A stretch of 64,000 nt of DNA. Origin: Methanosarcina barkeri 3 (lineage in GTDB: Archaea > Halobacteriota > Methanosarcinia > Methanosarcinales > Methanosarcinaceae). Shown here in pieces: positions 1 to 9,529 of this stretch. Within the stretch, counting starts at the first letter, position 1. Every line of letters begins with the position of its first letter. A program made the position numbers and the translations under genes. The notes under the pieces are model-generated. The model had not been told where the DNA came from and made no database searches. It saw only the letters and a list, made by a program, of their open reading frames with translations. Location of the stretch: the NCBI RefSeq assembly GCF_000970305.1, contig NZ_CP009517.1:3596001-3660000 (forward strand), read 5' to 3'.

Positions 1-1052
1 TGAACTATATGTGAAAAAACTAAGTTAGTGTTTATAGATTCGGGTTTTTCAATAAAACTTATTTAAATACTAGCCTTCAATCTCTTTGTGTTATTAATTG
101 TTAATAATTATACTTTTTATTCATGTTTAAAACGGGGGATTATGTAAATGTTTGTTACCAGAATCAAATACGAATTCTAAAACAAAAGCTATCCTTAACG
201 TAAATATATAATTGAAAAAATAATATAGAATATATAAATATATGGCGAATAAATAAATGGAAAAATATTTATAGGCTTAGCATTGTCATACGGCTTTACA
301 CAGTAAACGCCGTAAACTATTTTTGTATTTTCACAGGAGATACATAAATATGATACCCCTAATTGAATATTAATTGATATATCTTCCAATATAAATATTA
401 TACTTTTGAATAAAAACAGCATTGATCCGTTTTCAACAATTTCACTCTTGAATATGATCATTCTTGAACATAATCAGAGTACCTCTCCAGTAACTGGTTT
501 ACTCTTCTCGTCGACCTTTAAATTCCGATTTATATTATCAAAGGTTTTGATGATGTGAAATTGACTTATTTAATAACCTCTGAAAAACGGAATTGAATTA
601 TAAGTAAGGTAAACGTCTAAGCCATAGTATCCGGAAAATTTACTGGCTTACATATAATTTACAGGTTTACATATATTTACTGGCTTACATGTAATTTACT
701 GGCTCATATATAATTTACTGGCTTACATACAAATCACTTAAGTAGGCACTTAATTAATGTATAGGCAGTTCTTAAAATTAAGAGTTGATTCTTAGAGTTA
801 AGAGATTTAAAGTGAGATAAATATCAATGATCAATTCAATGAAAACAATATCATCAATATCATTCTACCTAAGATTCTTCATTTTGGTTACAGGTAAGAT
901 ACTCTAATCACCTCAAATTTAAAGCAGTGTTATATGAGATAAAATTAGAGAACATTTAGAACATAAATTGGAGATTAATTGGAATATAAACCGGAGAGTA
1001 GTTGGAAATATGTTTGACCTTAATGCAGCTTACATCCATGGAGGTGAAGCAA
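1..1052. other. AT-rich spacer before rhomboid gene
   Basis: About 1 kb with no gene I can support. It is very AT-rich. It contains an 88-codon minus-strand open frame (195-461) without a ribosome binding site and a tandem repeat at 639-735. The last 100 bases presumably contain the promoter of the rhomboid operon, but no clear TATA box stands out. Confidence 0.6.
639..735. repeat. Tandem repeat, about 19-20 nt unit, about 5 copies
   Basis: Imperfect copies of TTTACTGGCTTACATATAA follow one another. The variants change TGGCTTACAT to AGGTTTACAT or TGGCTCATAT. The same TTACATATA core reappears in spacers between the aglB genes near 51.2 and 57.5 kb. No function is visible. Confidence 0.75.
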
Positions 1053-1676
1053 GTGGCAAGTAAAGATTCTATTTTCGCAAGCCCGTCCATAGTAATCATT
1101 GCTCTTTGCACACTTTCATTCTTCTTGGAAATGGTTCCGGGCATAGGCGATGTCTATTTTAACGCTTTTTATTTCGACCCTAATTATCTTGTAACAAAGC
1201 CGTGGACGCTTATTACATACATGTTTCTACATAACGGTTTGTTTCATCTTTTGTTCAATATGCTCGTCCTATACTTCTTCGGAACTGCACTTGAGCGGCG
1301 GGTCGGGAACAGACAGCTTCTGGCAATTTTCTTCACTGCAGGGATTCTATCGGCAATAGGATATACCTTTTTAACCCAGCCGATTTTCAATATATCTCCT
1401 GGCCCAATGGTTGGCGCAAGCGGAGCAATCTACGGAGTCTTTGCAGCCCTCACAATACTTGAGCCGGATATCCGCGTCTATGTCTACTTTGTCCCGATGA
1501 AACTAAAACATGCACTGGTGCTTTTTGCTATCTTTGACTTTCTTATGATCAACTCATCGGATATGATAGCCCATACAGCTCACCTTAGCGGTCTCTTCGT
1601 CGGCCTTTATATGGGTTTCCGCATAAAGAAAATTCAGGAAAACGCTCAAAGATCCAGATACATTGGCAGGTGGTAA
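1053..1676 (+). CDS. Rhomboid family intramembrane serine protease
   Basis: Predicted polytopic membrane protease that cleaves transmembrane substrates within the bilayer. The serine is in GASGAIYG (about residue 123) and the histidine in HTAHLSG (about residue 177). HLLFNM (His65, Asn69) supplies the conserved L1/TM2 residues. About six hydrophobic segments span 207 residues, a minimal rhomboid core. I chose GTG at 1053 because GGAGGTG lies 6 nt upstream at 1040-1046. An in-frame ATG at 1038 and a longer frame from 1002 exist but have no such site. The next gene overlaps its stop codon, so the two are probably co-transcribed. The substrate is unknown. Confidence 0.9.
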   Translation: MASKDSIFASPSIVIIALCTLSFFLEMVPGIGDVYFNAFYFDPNYLVTKPWTLITYMFLHNGLFHLLFNMLVLYFFGTALERRVGNRQLLAIFFTAGILSAIGYTFLTQPIFNISPGPMVGASGAIYGVFAALTILEPDIRVYVYFVPMKLKHALVLFAIFDFLMINSSDMIAHTAHLSGLFVGLYMGFRIKKIQENAQRSRYIGRW

Positions 1677-2092
1677 CCCTGGAAGGGAAGGATCTTCCAG
1701 AAGGCACATACTACTATCCGAGACCCGATCCAGGAGAGAAGATTCCTATTATGGTTTTGAATTTCAGGAGACTATTTGCAGCCTGGTCTCCAGAGCTAAA
1801 AAAGACCCTGTACTTTAAAAAACCGCCTGAGAATGAGAACTTGAAAAGAGTAAGGGAAATTACCCTCCTTCAAATATATGATTGGCTTGCAGGCAGGGAA
1901 GGAGTGATAGAGCTTACTGATCCGGAGTTTAAGCAGTTTATGGAAGTTTATGAAGCTTTTCTGGAGAAACTGGGGGAAATCCAGTACCTCAGACGCAAAA
2001 TAGGAAGAAAAACAGAAAATGTTTTTGAGCTTAAGGAATCTCCATATGTTATTCGGGAAGTAAAAAAGGGACCCTTTTCAGACAATTTATAA
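1670..2092 (+). CDS. Conserved hypothetical protein, 140 aa
   Basis: The frame starts at a GTG that overlaps the rhomboid stop codon by 7 nt, which suggests translational coupling. The product is soluble, charged, lacks a signal peptide, and looks helical in its second half (residues 60-120). It opens with a proline-rich stretch (PEGTYYYPRPDPGEKIP). I do not recognise a domain. Position suggests a role linked to the rhomboid protease, but that is inference only. Codon use looks normal for the region. Confidence 0.75.
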   Translation: MVTLEGKDLPEGTYYYPRPDPGEKIPIMVLNFRRLFAAWSPELKKTLYFKKPPENENLKRVREITLLQIYDWLAGREGVIELTDPEFKQFMEVYEAFLEKLGEIQYLRRKIGRKTENVFELKESPYVIREVKKGPFSDNL

Positions 2093-2497
2093 ATAAAATT
2101 ACTACGTTTTAGAGATCTGCATTTTATGGATATGGATTTTTATTTTGCCGGATTTTCTTACTGTTTGCAGGAAGATTTTCGGTTTTCAATCCAATTATTC
2201 ATAAAAGGATAGAGTTGCAAATTCTGATTGCCTTAATTATGCAAATGTTTTACTACAGAAAAGCAGATATAATGTATCATCGGATTGAATGCAAAATTGC
2301 GGTATCAAGATATATATCTTAGAAATTCGGAACTTTAAACCTCAAAAGCTGATTGCGGAAGCATAAACTCTGTACCAGCAGATTGGAGGGCTGCTGGAAG
2401 TGTAGCTTCCCCCCCAGAATTAGTGCTGTATGGTCATATGGCACAAACAAACAAGGTACAGGTTCCGTGAACTGCAAGATCACAGAGGACATTGATA
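2093..2497. other. Spacer between hypothetical gene and NYN gene
   Basis: About 400 nt. Short open frames on both strands (2319-2534 minus, 2353-2619 plus) are mutual shadows and overlap the NYN gene, so I do not call them. No terminator or repeat stands out. The end contains GAGGAC, the ribosome binding site of the next gene. Confidence 0.5.
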
Positions 2498-3082
2498 ATG
2501 AAACCTGTAAAAAGCGGAATAGACTCAATATCAAAATACCTCCGCTCGAAAAAAGAAGTTGGCAGGCGGAAAATCGGACTTTTAGTGGACGGCCCGAATA
2601 TTCTCAGAAAAGAATTTGATGTAAATCTTGAGGAGATAAGGGACGTCTTGAAAGACTATGGAAATATCAAAATCGGGCGCGTTTTCCTTAACCAGTACGC
2701 CTCTGACAAGCTTGTTGAAGCTATAGAAAATCATGGACTTGAACCTATAATTTGTTCGAGCGATGTTGATGTGCGCCTCGCGGTAGAGGGTATGGAGCTA
2801 GTATATAACCCCAATATTGACACTCTTGCAATCGTTACAAGGGATGCAGACTTCAAGCCGCTGTTAAACAAAGCAAATGAGCACGGCAAAGAGACTATTA
2901 TTTTTGGAGTTGAGCCCGGTTTTTCCACAGCGCTAAAGAATTCTGCGGACTATGTTATTCTTATGAAGAAAGACAAAATGAGCAGTTATGACGAGTCCGA
3001 TGGAATGGCATCAGGTGGAGGAAAAATTGATGCATCGGAATATCAGGATAGTATGTATGAAGAATCCGTAGAAAAGACCTGA
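2498..3082 (+). CDS. NYN domain protein (TIGR00288-like), probable nuclease
   Basis: NYN domains are PIN-like RNases. The acidic residues expected for metal binding are visible: LLVDGPN near residue 31, SSDVDVRLAVEG in the middle, and TRDADFKPLL near residue 110. The family is widespread in methanogens but its RNA substrate is not known. Length is 194 residues, with a low-complexity tail rich in Ser, Gly and Asp. The track-style start would be TTG at 2492; I prefer ATG at 2498 because GAGG sits 9-10 nt upstream. It is monocistronic and converges on the gene at 3118-4095. Confidence 0.85.
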   Translation: MKPVKSGIDSISKYLRSKKEVGRRKIGLLVDGPNILRKEFDVNLEEIRDVLKDYGNIKIGRVFLNQYASDKLVEAIENHGLEPIICSSDVDVRLAVEGMELVYNPNIDTLAIVTRDADFKPLLNKANEHGKETIIFGVEPGFSTALKNSADYVILMKKDKMSSYDESDGMASGGGKIDASEYQDSMYEESVEKT

Positions 3083-3117
3083 CATACTGTCCTTTTTTGA
3101 TATTCCGTCCTCACTTT

Positions 3118-4095
3118 TTAAGGATAGTTAACTTCTACACCGAGGATTTCTTTTTCTCCTTCAAAAACATCCCGTGCGATCTCGGCACAGCCTATTGCAG
3201 CATGCCATTTTCCGAGAAACTGGCACTCTTGCCCCAAATGGGCATGAATTTTTTTCTGCACATATTCAAATTCTCCTATGGACCCTGCAAGAAAAACCTC
3301 TCCTGCAGTCCCATAATCTTTAAGAAGAAGTTGCATTGACGTAATTTCCATGGCTGCAAACAGCGCAATAGTATCAAGAGCCAGGAGAGCAGGACTTTCT
3401 CTTTTTTCGGCTGCAAGGAGTAGTTCTTCCCTATCTTTATATGGAGTCATTCTTAGAGCTCCTGCCTTTATAAAAGCCTGGTTTGCAGTGCAGTATCCGT
3501 TATCCACATCCCTGATAGCTTGCAGGTCAAGGGGTCCATGATGAACACCTGGAGCAAATATGCAAGCATCGATTGCCCCAATTACTTTCCCATCGGCAAC
3601 GGCAAGAGTAACAGTATTTGAACTTATGTCGGAAACCACAAAGTTATTATAACCCAGGCAGAGGATGTGGTAAGCAATTCCCAGCTTCTCAGGACTCGTA
3701 AGATGGGAAAACACCTTCATTCTGGAATCTACCTTACTCTCCGTATGAAGGCCAGGGATTGCTATTGCCGGAATTCCCGAATTCCGAATGGCATCAAAAA
3801 CTTTTGTGCCTCCTCCTGTCTTTTTTCCTGCTCCTTCAGTACTCTTGAGTCCCCTTCCTTCCAGGCTCCTGACATCCTTAATTGTAGAAAAACCATCTCC
3901 CATTGAGTACGTCAAAGCGACAAGGTCGATTGTCTCACGTTGAATTCCAAAGTGTTCCTCAAGTGAAGTAAGGATCTCATTTTCGGACATGGCTGCTGCA
4001 TCGGTCCTCTCAAGTTCAAAAGTAAGAGTACTTTCTCCGTCTATAAGAGCAAAACGCATCGCAGTTGTACCATGATCAATACCTATAAACCCCAA
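3118..4095 (-). CDS. Methanogenesis marker protein 12
   Basis: A 325-residue protein of the set found across methanogens (TIGR03281 type, related to the actin/sugar-kinase ATPase fold). The start GIDHGTTAMRF is a phosphate-1-like ATPase loop. Later segments include VSDISSNTVTLAV and a Gly-rich stretch near LAGSIGEF. Its biochemical role is not established; family knowledge links it to methanogenesis by co-occurrence. Translation probably begins at TTG (4095) with GGAG about 10 nt upstream. It lies 22 nt downstream of the DUF2103 gene, so the two form an operon on the minus strand. Confidence 0.85.
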   Translation of the reverse strand: MGFIGIDHGTTAMRFALIDGESTLTFELERTDAAAMSENEILTSLEEHFGIQRETIDLVALTYSMGDGFSTIKDVRSLEGRGLKSTEGAGKKTGGGTKVFDAIRNSGIPAIAIPGLHTESKVDSRMKVFSHLTSPEKLGIAYHILCLGYNNFVVSDISSNTVTLAVADGKVIGAIDACIFAPGVHHGPLDLQAIRDVDNGYCTANQAFIKAGALRMTPYKDREELLLAAEKRESPALLALDTIALFAAMEITSMQLLLKDYGTAGEVFLAGSIGEFEYVQKKIHAHLGQECQFLGKWHAAIGCAEIARDVFEGEKEILGVEVNYP

Positions 4096-4117
4096 TTACT
4101 TGTCTCTCCTTAGCGCC

Positions 4118-4480
4118 TCAGAGGGCAGTTTTTAAGATTTCGTTTAGTTCGTCCATAATTCTATCTCCCTCTTCAGCGGTTCCAACTGTTGTTACCAATC
4201 TTATTTCCTGAAAACTTCTGCCTTCAGAGAGTAATAGCCTCAAGTTCCCTCTCGCGTCCGCACGCAGCACCTTTCCGGTCAGGCTTCCTCCTGCAATGCC
4301 TTTTACGGAAATTACGGTTGGGATTACTTTCTTTACTTCAGGGTGCTGGGTCACAAGTTTTACAAGTTTTTTACCAGCTCGTCCCCCGATAATTGTTGTA
4401 TGGGCTCCACCAAGCTTGTTTTTATAGGAACTTTGCGAGCTCTCATGTAAGTTATTTTTATTTACCTTCATTGTAGTCAA
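4118..4480 (-). CDS. DUF2103 family protein
   Basis: A 120-residue protein dominated by the conserved DUF2103 core: HTTIIGGRAGKKLVK, then VIPTVISVKG, and LRADARGNLRLLLSEG. Members are annotated as putative metal-binding proteins in methanogens without experimental function. Start choice is uncertain: TTG at 4480 lies about 13 nt after AGGGG, while ATG at 4471 is also in frame. It is the first gene of a two-gene operon with methanogenesis marker 12. Confidence 0.75.
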   Translation of the reverse strand: MTTMKVNKNNLHESSQSSYKNKLGGAHTTIIGGRAGKKLVKLVTQHPEVKKVIPTVISVKGIAGGSLTGKVLRADARGNLRLLLSEGRSFQEIRLVTTVGTAEEGDRIMDELNEILKTAL

Positions 4481-4728
4481 ACCGGTACCTGTTCCCCTGG
4501 CAACTTTTCATTGTTCTATATATATTTTTTATATTTATTATGTATATATCCGGTTAGAATCCAAAGAAGTATTGCAGGCCATAAACCCACTTATCAAGGT
4601 TTTACCCTGAAGCCATATGCTGCAAAAATAAACCTTTCCAGAATTCCAGGCATAAAAATAACCGAATTCTGGATCGTTTCGCCTTTTTTAAAAACGCTTT
4701 CTTCTGAAAAATCCGTTTTTTCGTAAAA

Positions 4729-5166
4729 TCAGATCTTTTCAAGTTCCTTCATGCTTATTAGCTTGATATTATCCTCTTCAAGTGTTTTAATTGCCTTTTC
4801 AATGTCATTGACTCTGACTATTAAAAGGGCTTTCTGATCCCTGGTGACAAAGGCATATGCATAGTCAATGTTGATCTTGGCTTTTCCGAACACTTCTGCA
4901 ATACGGGACATACTACCAGGGACATCATCCATTTCGATTCCCAGAACATTTGTTTCGGAAACGGTAAACCCTGCATCATGGAGTATACTGTGAGCATAGT
5001 CGGACCTGTCCACAACCATACGGATTATTCCGAAGTCTCCTGATTCGGCAATGGTAAATGCTCTGATGTTTATGCCGGCGCTTTTCAATTTGTTTGCGAC
5101 GTTTGCAAGTCTGCCAGGTTTATTTTCCGCAAAAAGGGAAATCTGCTTTATAAATTTATCTTCCAT
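4729..5166 (-). CDS. Tandem ACT-domain protein
   Basis: Two ACT folds fill the 145 residues: residues 1-70 (QISLFAENKPGRLANVANKL) and 71-145 (VLGIEMDDVPGSMSRIAEVF). Each carries the Gly-Arg-Leu or Gly-Ser-Met turn that contacts amino-acid ligands in this family. There is no catalytic domain, so it is probably a stand-alone amino-acid sensor. Such proteins often lie next to archaeal PaaK-type ligases, as here (paaK is upstream on the same strand, though separated by about 500 nt with repeats). The likely ligand is aromatic, by context only. Confidence 0.85.
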   Translation of the reverse strand: MEDKFIKQISLFAENKPGRLANVANKLKSAGINIRAFTIAESGDFGIIRMVVDRSDYAHSILHDAGFTVSETNVLGIEMDDVPGSMSRIAEVFGKAKINIDYAYAFVTRDQKALLIVRVNDIEKAIKTLEEDNIKLISMKELEKI

Positions 5167-5261
5167 TCCAGCACCCGTATCCTTATATTGCTTATTCTAT
5201 GTTTTTATGCTGTTTATTCTTGTTCTCTCTTACTTTTTGTAATCTTTTACCAGAATACAAC

Positions 5262-5405
5262 AGTATAAGTCTCTACTATGCCAAGTATAATATAAATCTC
5301 TATATCAAAGTATATTATAAGTTTCTATGCCAAAGTATAATATAAGTCCCTACTATGCCAAAGTATAATATAAGTCTCTATATCAAAGTATAATATAAGT
5401 CTCTG
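5262..5405. repeat. Tandem repeat of about 24-27 nt, about 6 copies
   Basis: Repeated variants of CAAAGTATAATATAAGTCTC alternate with CTATATCAAAG or CTACTATGCCAAAG. The array lies in the 5167-5684 spacer between the ACT gene and the paaK stop. Each unit contains TATAATATAA, so it offers many TATA-like boxes on either strand. Apart from the array I see no gene in the spacer. Confidence 0.8.
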
Positions 5406-5684
5406 TTTATATTTTCAGCTTACATACAGTGGTTAAGATTATAAACAGTTATGATCAACTAAGCAACTGGCTGCCTTTTAGAGTGTTATTTACCAGCATT
5501 ATTCCTGTTTACAAACCTAATATTTTCTGCATTAGTTATTTTTATATTATGTATGAGAACTTACTTTACATCTGGCTTAATATTAAAAAGAAACTTCTCA
5601 TTAAAAAATTGAGAGATCAGTCTCAAAAAAATGAAACCTGCAGGCTTTTAATATTGCAGGTTTTGTTTTCGCTCTTTGAAAAAT

Positions 5685-6989
5685 TCAAATTTTTCGATTG
5701 TCGATAACTTTCTTTGATTTTCCTTCCGAACGGGGCAGAGAGCCGTGTTCTACCAGTTCTACCTCGACTGCAAGGTTCAGTACGCTTTTAAGTGCACTAG
5801 AAACCTTTCTTTTAAGTGCCATCATATCTGACATTTTATCACTAAAGGCAGATTCCTGCATTTCGATCTGGACTTTCATTGAGTCAAGGGGTCCAATCCT
5901 ATCTACAATGATCATGAAATGGTTTCCAACTTCAGGAATATTCAGAAGGACAGATTCGACCTGTCCTGGGAATACATTGATTCCGCGCACGATAATCATA
6001 TCATCCGAGCGACCGCTAATGCGTGTAATCCTGGGATGGGTTCTTCCGCACACGCAGGGCTCCGAAAGCTTTCTAGTAAGGTCCCTTACTCTGTAACGGA
6101 TTAGAGGGAAGGCTTCTTTAGCAAGAGTCGTAATTACGAGTTCTCCGATCTCGCCGTCAGGAACAGGCTCACCGGTCTCAGGATCAAGGATCTCCACAAG
6201 GAATTTGTCTGCCCAGATGTGAATCCCGCACTGTTCTGAGCATTCGGTAAAAAGAGGACCACTCATTTCCGACGTTCCGTAAATATCAATAGCTTTGATC
6301 CCTGATTCGTCTTCTATACGTTTTTTGAGCTCTTCGGACCAGGGTTCTGCCCCGAAAAATCCCATCTTTAATTTGGTGTCGTCCCTGATACTGATGCCTT
6401 CTTTCCTTGCAGTCTCAATCAGATAAAGGAAGTAAGAAGGCGTGCAGGCTATAGCAGTGACGTCAAGGTCTCTCATAAGCTCAAGCTGGCGCTCGGTGTT
6501 TCCTGAACTTGTAGGAAGTACGGTTGCGCCCAATTTTTCGCTTCCGTAATGTGCACCAAGCCCACCTGTAAAAAGCCCATACCCGTAACTTACCTGAAGG
6601 ATATCGTTTTTCCCCAGTCCAACAGAAGTAAATCCTCTCGCAAGAGACTCGGCCCACTCATCAATATCATTCTGGGTATATCCTACAACTATAGGTTTGC
6701 CTGTTGTACCTGAAGAAGCATGGAACCGAGCTAGTTTTGAGTTTGAGACGCAAAACATGCCAGTTGGATAGGTATCTCTGAGATCCTGTTTAACTGTAAA
6801 AGGCAACTTTCTGACATCTTCAAGAGTTTGGATGTCTTCCGGCTTAACCCCGTGTTCATCAAACTTTTTTCTATAAAAAGGAGAGTTTTCATACACATAA
6901 TGTACAAGTTGCTTCAACTTTTCTTCCTGCAGCTTGTTCAAGTCTTCTACAGGCATTGTCTCTATCTCAGGGTCCCAGTATTCTGGCAT
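5685..6989 (-). CDS. Phenylacetate-CoA ligase family (aryl-CoA ligase)
   Basis: An AMP-forming adenylate ligase of 434 residues, the normal PaaK length. The P-loop is FHASSGTTGKPIVVGYT, the second core motif is DIYGTSEMSGP, and LIRYRVRDLT followed by GRSDDMIIVRGINVFP marks the hinge and C-terminal domain. It activates aryl acids such as phenylacetate or indoleacetate to CoA thioesters. In methanogens this is linked to salvage of aryl acids into aromatic amino acids through 2-oxoacid:ferredoxin oxidoreductases. No oxidoreductase is nearby here. The neighbouring ACT protein suggests amino-acid control. Confidence 0.92.
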   Translation of the reverse strand: MPEYWDPEIETMPVEDLNKLQEEKLKQLVHYVYENSPFYRKKFDEHGVKPEDIQTLEDVRKLPFTVKQDLRDTYPTGMFCVSNSKLARFHASSGTTGKPIVVGYTQNDIDEWAESLARGFTSVGLGKNDILQVSYGYGLFTGGLGAHYGSEKLGATVLPTSSGNTERQLELMRDLDVTAIACTPSYFLYLIETARKEGISIRDDTKLKMGFFGAEPWSEELKKRIEDESGIKAIDIYGTSEMSGPLFTECSEQCGIHIWADKFLVEILDPETGEPVPDGEIGELVITTLAKEAFPLIRYRVRDLTRKLSEPCVCGRTHPRITRISGRSDDMIIVRGINVFPGQVESVLLNIPEVGNHFMIIVDRIGPLDSMKVQIEMQESAFSDKMSDMMALKRKVSSALKSVLNLAVEVELVEHGSLPRSEGKSKKVIDNRKI

Positions 6990-7508
6990 TATTTCACACT
7001 CTTTATATTATGTATTCTGGGCTCTCAATATCAGGCCCGGTATTTTCAAGCTTTTTTCCTATGAATCTCATTTCATGCCGCTTTAAGGCCATGTTTCGGT
7101 TCTCTTTATCTCGCTAACGTTACTTTCTTACTCTGTTGCTTTCTTTCTCCAGAGTTTATTATTTTCTAATTATTATTTTCTAGTTTATTATTTCAACGGA
7201 GATATACTTCCGGCAAATACAATATGAAGATTAGCTGGATTAATATGAAGTTTAAGCTAGATTCTCATATAAATATTAGCTGTTAGGCAGAAAAAAGATT
7301 TTGTGAGTAAACCCGAAAGCTGGTTACATAAAAGGATAAAGTTCATAAAATGATTAGATATGGATTTTAGATAAGCTGGAATGTTTACTCATAATCGGCA
7401 AATTTTATAAGTATGGAGTCAATAATTAGGGTTCAGTTACTGAATTATATACTTGTAAAAATAAAGTGAGATTTTAAGTATAATACGAAGTAAGGGATTT
7501 TTTGAAAT

Positions 7509-7565
7509 ATATTCTGAATAACGAAACCTCTTTTGACCATATTCTGAATAACGCAAACCTCTTTT
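7509..7565. repeat. Two-copy direct repeat, 30 nt spacing
   Basis: ATATTCTGAATAACG followed by AAACCTCTTTT occurs at 7509-7534 and again at 7539-7565 with one inserted C. It lies just downstream of the DHH gene stop, in the 6990-7576 spacer. The rest of that spacer is AT-rich and would hold the paaK promoter; I see no gene in it. Confidence 0.7.
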
Positions 7566-7576
7566 TACTTAAGAAA

Positions 7577-8581
7577 TCACTCATTTTCAAGCTCTTTGAT
7601 ATCATCAAAAGAGATCTCTTTTGACGTTTCCCCCAGAGAAGCTTCAAGAATTTTCTTTGTTCTTTCCCTGCATTTATCCAGAACTTCTTTCATGTCACCG
7701 ATCACATCTATTCCGGCAGCTCCGGAATGTCCGCCACCTGTGCCGCTGTATTCGTTACTTATATCTTCCATCAGCTGGCCAAGATTAACTCCGGCACTTA
7801 CAGCATCACGCTTTGCTCTTGCACTTATCCTGACGTTTTCACCTTTGGCTGTGCCGACAAAAGCGATATCTGCCCCAATATTAATTAGCATGGAAGATGC
7901 AGAACCTCCGAAAGAGCTGACGTGGGAAGATGCTATCAACATATCCTGTACTCTATCGAGCTCGACACGGCTTGCGGCTTTCAGAATAGCTATACGCATG
8001 GAAATATCCTGTGGGGTAGCAGCCATAAGGTCCAGCACTTCCCCGTACTCAACACCACTATCCTCAATAATTTTGGATACTGTCCGGAAAGTGTCCGCAG
8101 ATGCATGTTTGAAATGCCCGGTATCCGTTACGATTCCCGTGAGCATCCCTATCCCCACTCGCCTGTTAATAGGTGCTCCCATTGCTTTCAAGATATCGTA
8201 AACTATTTCTACGGTAGAGGTACTGTTCCTGTGCAGATAGAATTCGGCATTCTCTGTCAGAGCAGTAGTTGTATGGTGATCGATTACACAATACCTGGTA
8301 AGCTCCAGATCATTTAATTGTGCTTTTGTTGATGTATCAACCACGACGACAAAACTGTAATCAGCCGGATTGGGTTTGTCCACAACTTCAATGCCAAGTC
8401 TCTCTATAAGTACAGCAGCTACACGGTTACAGCCGTCTACAAGTCCGATAGTGCCTCCGATAGATTCCGAAAGGGCAAAAGCACTGCTAACAGCGTCCGG
8501 ATCTGCATTCCGGTGACACAAATATAAAATATTTCGATAGTCAAGGAGCCGGTTGAAAAACTCCGCTTCATCAACTTCCAT
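7577..8581 (-). CDS. DHH family phosphoesterase (RecJ/NrnA-like)
   Basis: The full DHH-DHHA1 layout is present in 334 residues. HRNADPDAVSSA (His23, Asp27, Asp29), VVVVDTST, VIDHHT and a TDTGHF motif provide the metal site, and GTGGGHSGAAGI near the C-terminus is the DHHA1 substrate-binding signature. Members hydrolyse short RNA or DNA oligonucleotides or cyclic dinucleotide products. The size fits nanoRNase/NrnA-like proteins rather than full RecJ. It follows prefoldin beta by 138 nt on the same strand and is probably expressed with it. Confidence 0.9.
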   Translation of the reverse strand: MEVDEAEFFNRLLDYRNILYLCHRNADPDAVSSAFALSESIGGTIGLVDGCNRVAAVLIERLGIEVVDKPNPADYSFVVVVDTSTKAQLNDLELTRYCVIDHHTTTALTENAEFYLHRNSTSTVEIVYDILKAMGAPINRRVGIGMLTGIVTDTGHFKHASADTFRTVSKIIEDSGVEYGEVLDLMAATPQDISMRIAILKAASRVELDRVQDMLIASSHVSSFGGSASSMLINIGADIAFVGTAKGENVRISARAKRDAVSAGVNLGQLMEDISNEYSGTGGGHSGAAGIDVIGDMKEVLDKCRERTKKILEASLGETSKEISFDDIKELENE

Positions 8582-8719
8582 TGTCCACTCTGGCTATCGT
8601 TTTAAGAGGTATCGATCTCCATAGATTCAAGAGCTTCGAGATTTTTGCATAACTGCTTTATAAGTTTTGGCAAGACTGCACTTTATTTAATATTCCTTAT
8701 GCGGGAATGAAAAATAAAA

Positions 8720-9073
8720 TTATTGTGCTCTAGTGCCTAAAGCTTGTTGAATCTGCTCCTGAAGCTGTTTAAAGCGAGATGTGAGCCTTTCTTCCTGTCT
8801 GGAAATAGACTGAAGCCTGAGTGAGAGAGTTTCTTCCCTGTCTTTAAGTTTTGTAATGGACTCTCCCTTATTCGTTTTTATTACTAACTCCCCTACATTG
8901 CGGTAGACTACTGCGTCGTCAGCGAGTCTTTCTAGCTCATCAAGAGCCATTTTGGACTCTTTTTGCATAGCTTCAATCTGTGATTTTTGCATAGCCAGAG
9001 CCTGTATCTGCTGCTGTATTTGCTGAAGCTGTGCTATCTGATTCTGAACTTGAGGAGGTAATTCTGCAGTCAT
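8720..9073 (-). CDS. Prefoldin subunit beta
   Basis: A 117-residue chaperone subunit made of two long coiled-coil helices (residues 1-50 and 75-112, Gln-rich) joined by a beta-hairpin segment (DDAVVYRNVGELVIKT). Archaeal prefoldin has two alpha and four beta subunits and hands unfolded proteins to the thermosome. The size and the ELPPQVQNQ start fit the archaeal beta family. AGGTGA lies 10 nt before the ATG. It is the first gene before the DHH phosphoesterase. Confidence 0.95.
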   Translation of the reverse strand: MTAELPPQVQNQIAQLQQIQQQIQALAMQKSQIEAMQKESKMALDELERLADDAVVYRNVGELVIKTNKGESITKLKDREETLSLRLQSISRQEERLTSRFKQLQEQIQQALGTRAQ

Positions 9074-9337
9074 ATGATTTTCACCTGAGTCCTCAATAAA
9101 CCTGAAGGGATTTTAATGTTTCTGTCCTTACAGCCTTCGAAAAATCTCTCTTCGCCATCAAAAATTAATCTGAGACCTTCTGCCAGAAACTTAAATAACA
9201 GTTAGTCATAATAACTAAACAGTATGATATTTGTTGGCCTGAGGTGGAGATAACTTAGCTATCTCCAACACGATGATTTAAGAAAAATAACCTGGTAAGG
9301 AGTAATTATAAAAAAATAGTTATAAAAAAAGATATAT

Positions 9338-9402
9338 TAAAAAATTATTTGCCAAAAGTCAAAAAATTATTTACTAAAAGTTAAAAACCATTTATCAAAG
9401 GG
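9338..9402. repeat. Three-copy AT-rich repeat of about 22 nt
   Basis: AAAAATTATTTGCCAAAAGT is followed by two diverged copies (ATTATTTACTAAAAGTT and CCATTTATCAAAGGG). It lies in the 9074-9529 spacer between divergent prefoldin and M42 peptidase genes, which must contain both promoters. I see no gene in the spacer. Confidence 0.55.
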
Positions 9403-9529
9403 TCATTGCAAGAAACATTTAATAAAGGGGAATAATAAGGAGATAATTATAATTAATTAGATTAGAATATAATCGATCTCATTCAGACTAATTTAGACTT
9501 TAAATTAACTATTCAGGAGATATTCGAAA

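Noticed and set aside
195-461. 88-codon minus-strand ORF near the window start
   Set aside because: No ribosome binding site, very biased Ile/Tyr/Phe composition typical of AT-rich spacer, and no recognisable domain.
548-592. Possible C/D box sRNA (TGATGA then CTGA)
   Set aside because: The two boxes occur by chance often in AT-rich DNA; no terminal stem and no clear internal boxes.
5429-5707. 92-codon plus-strand ORF between ACT and paaK genes
   Set aside because: It overlaps the paaK stop, lacks a ribosome site and is low-complexity.
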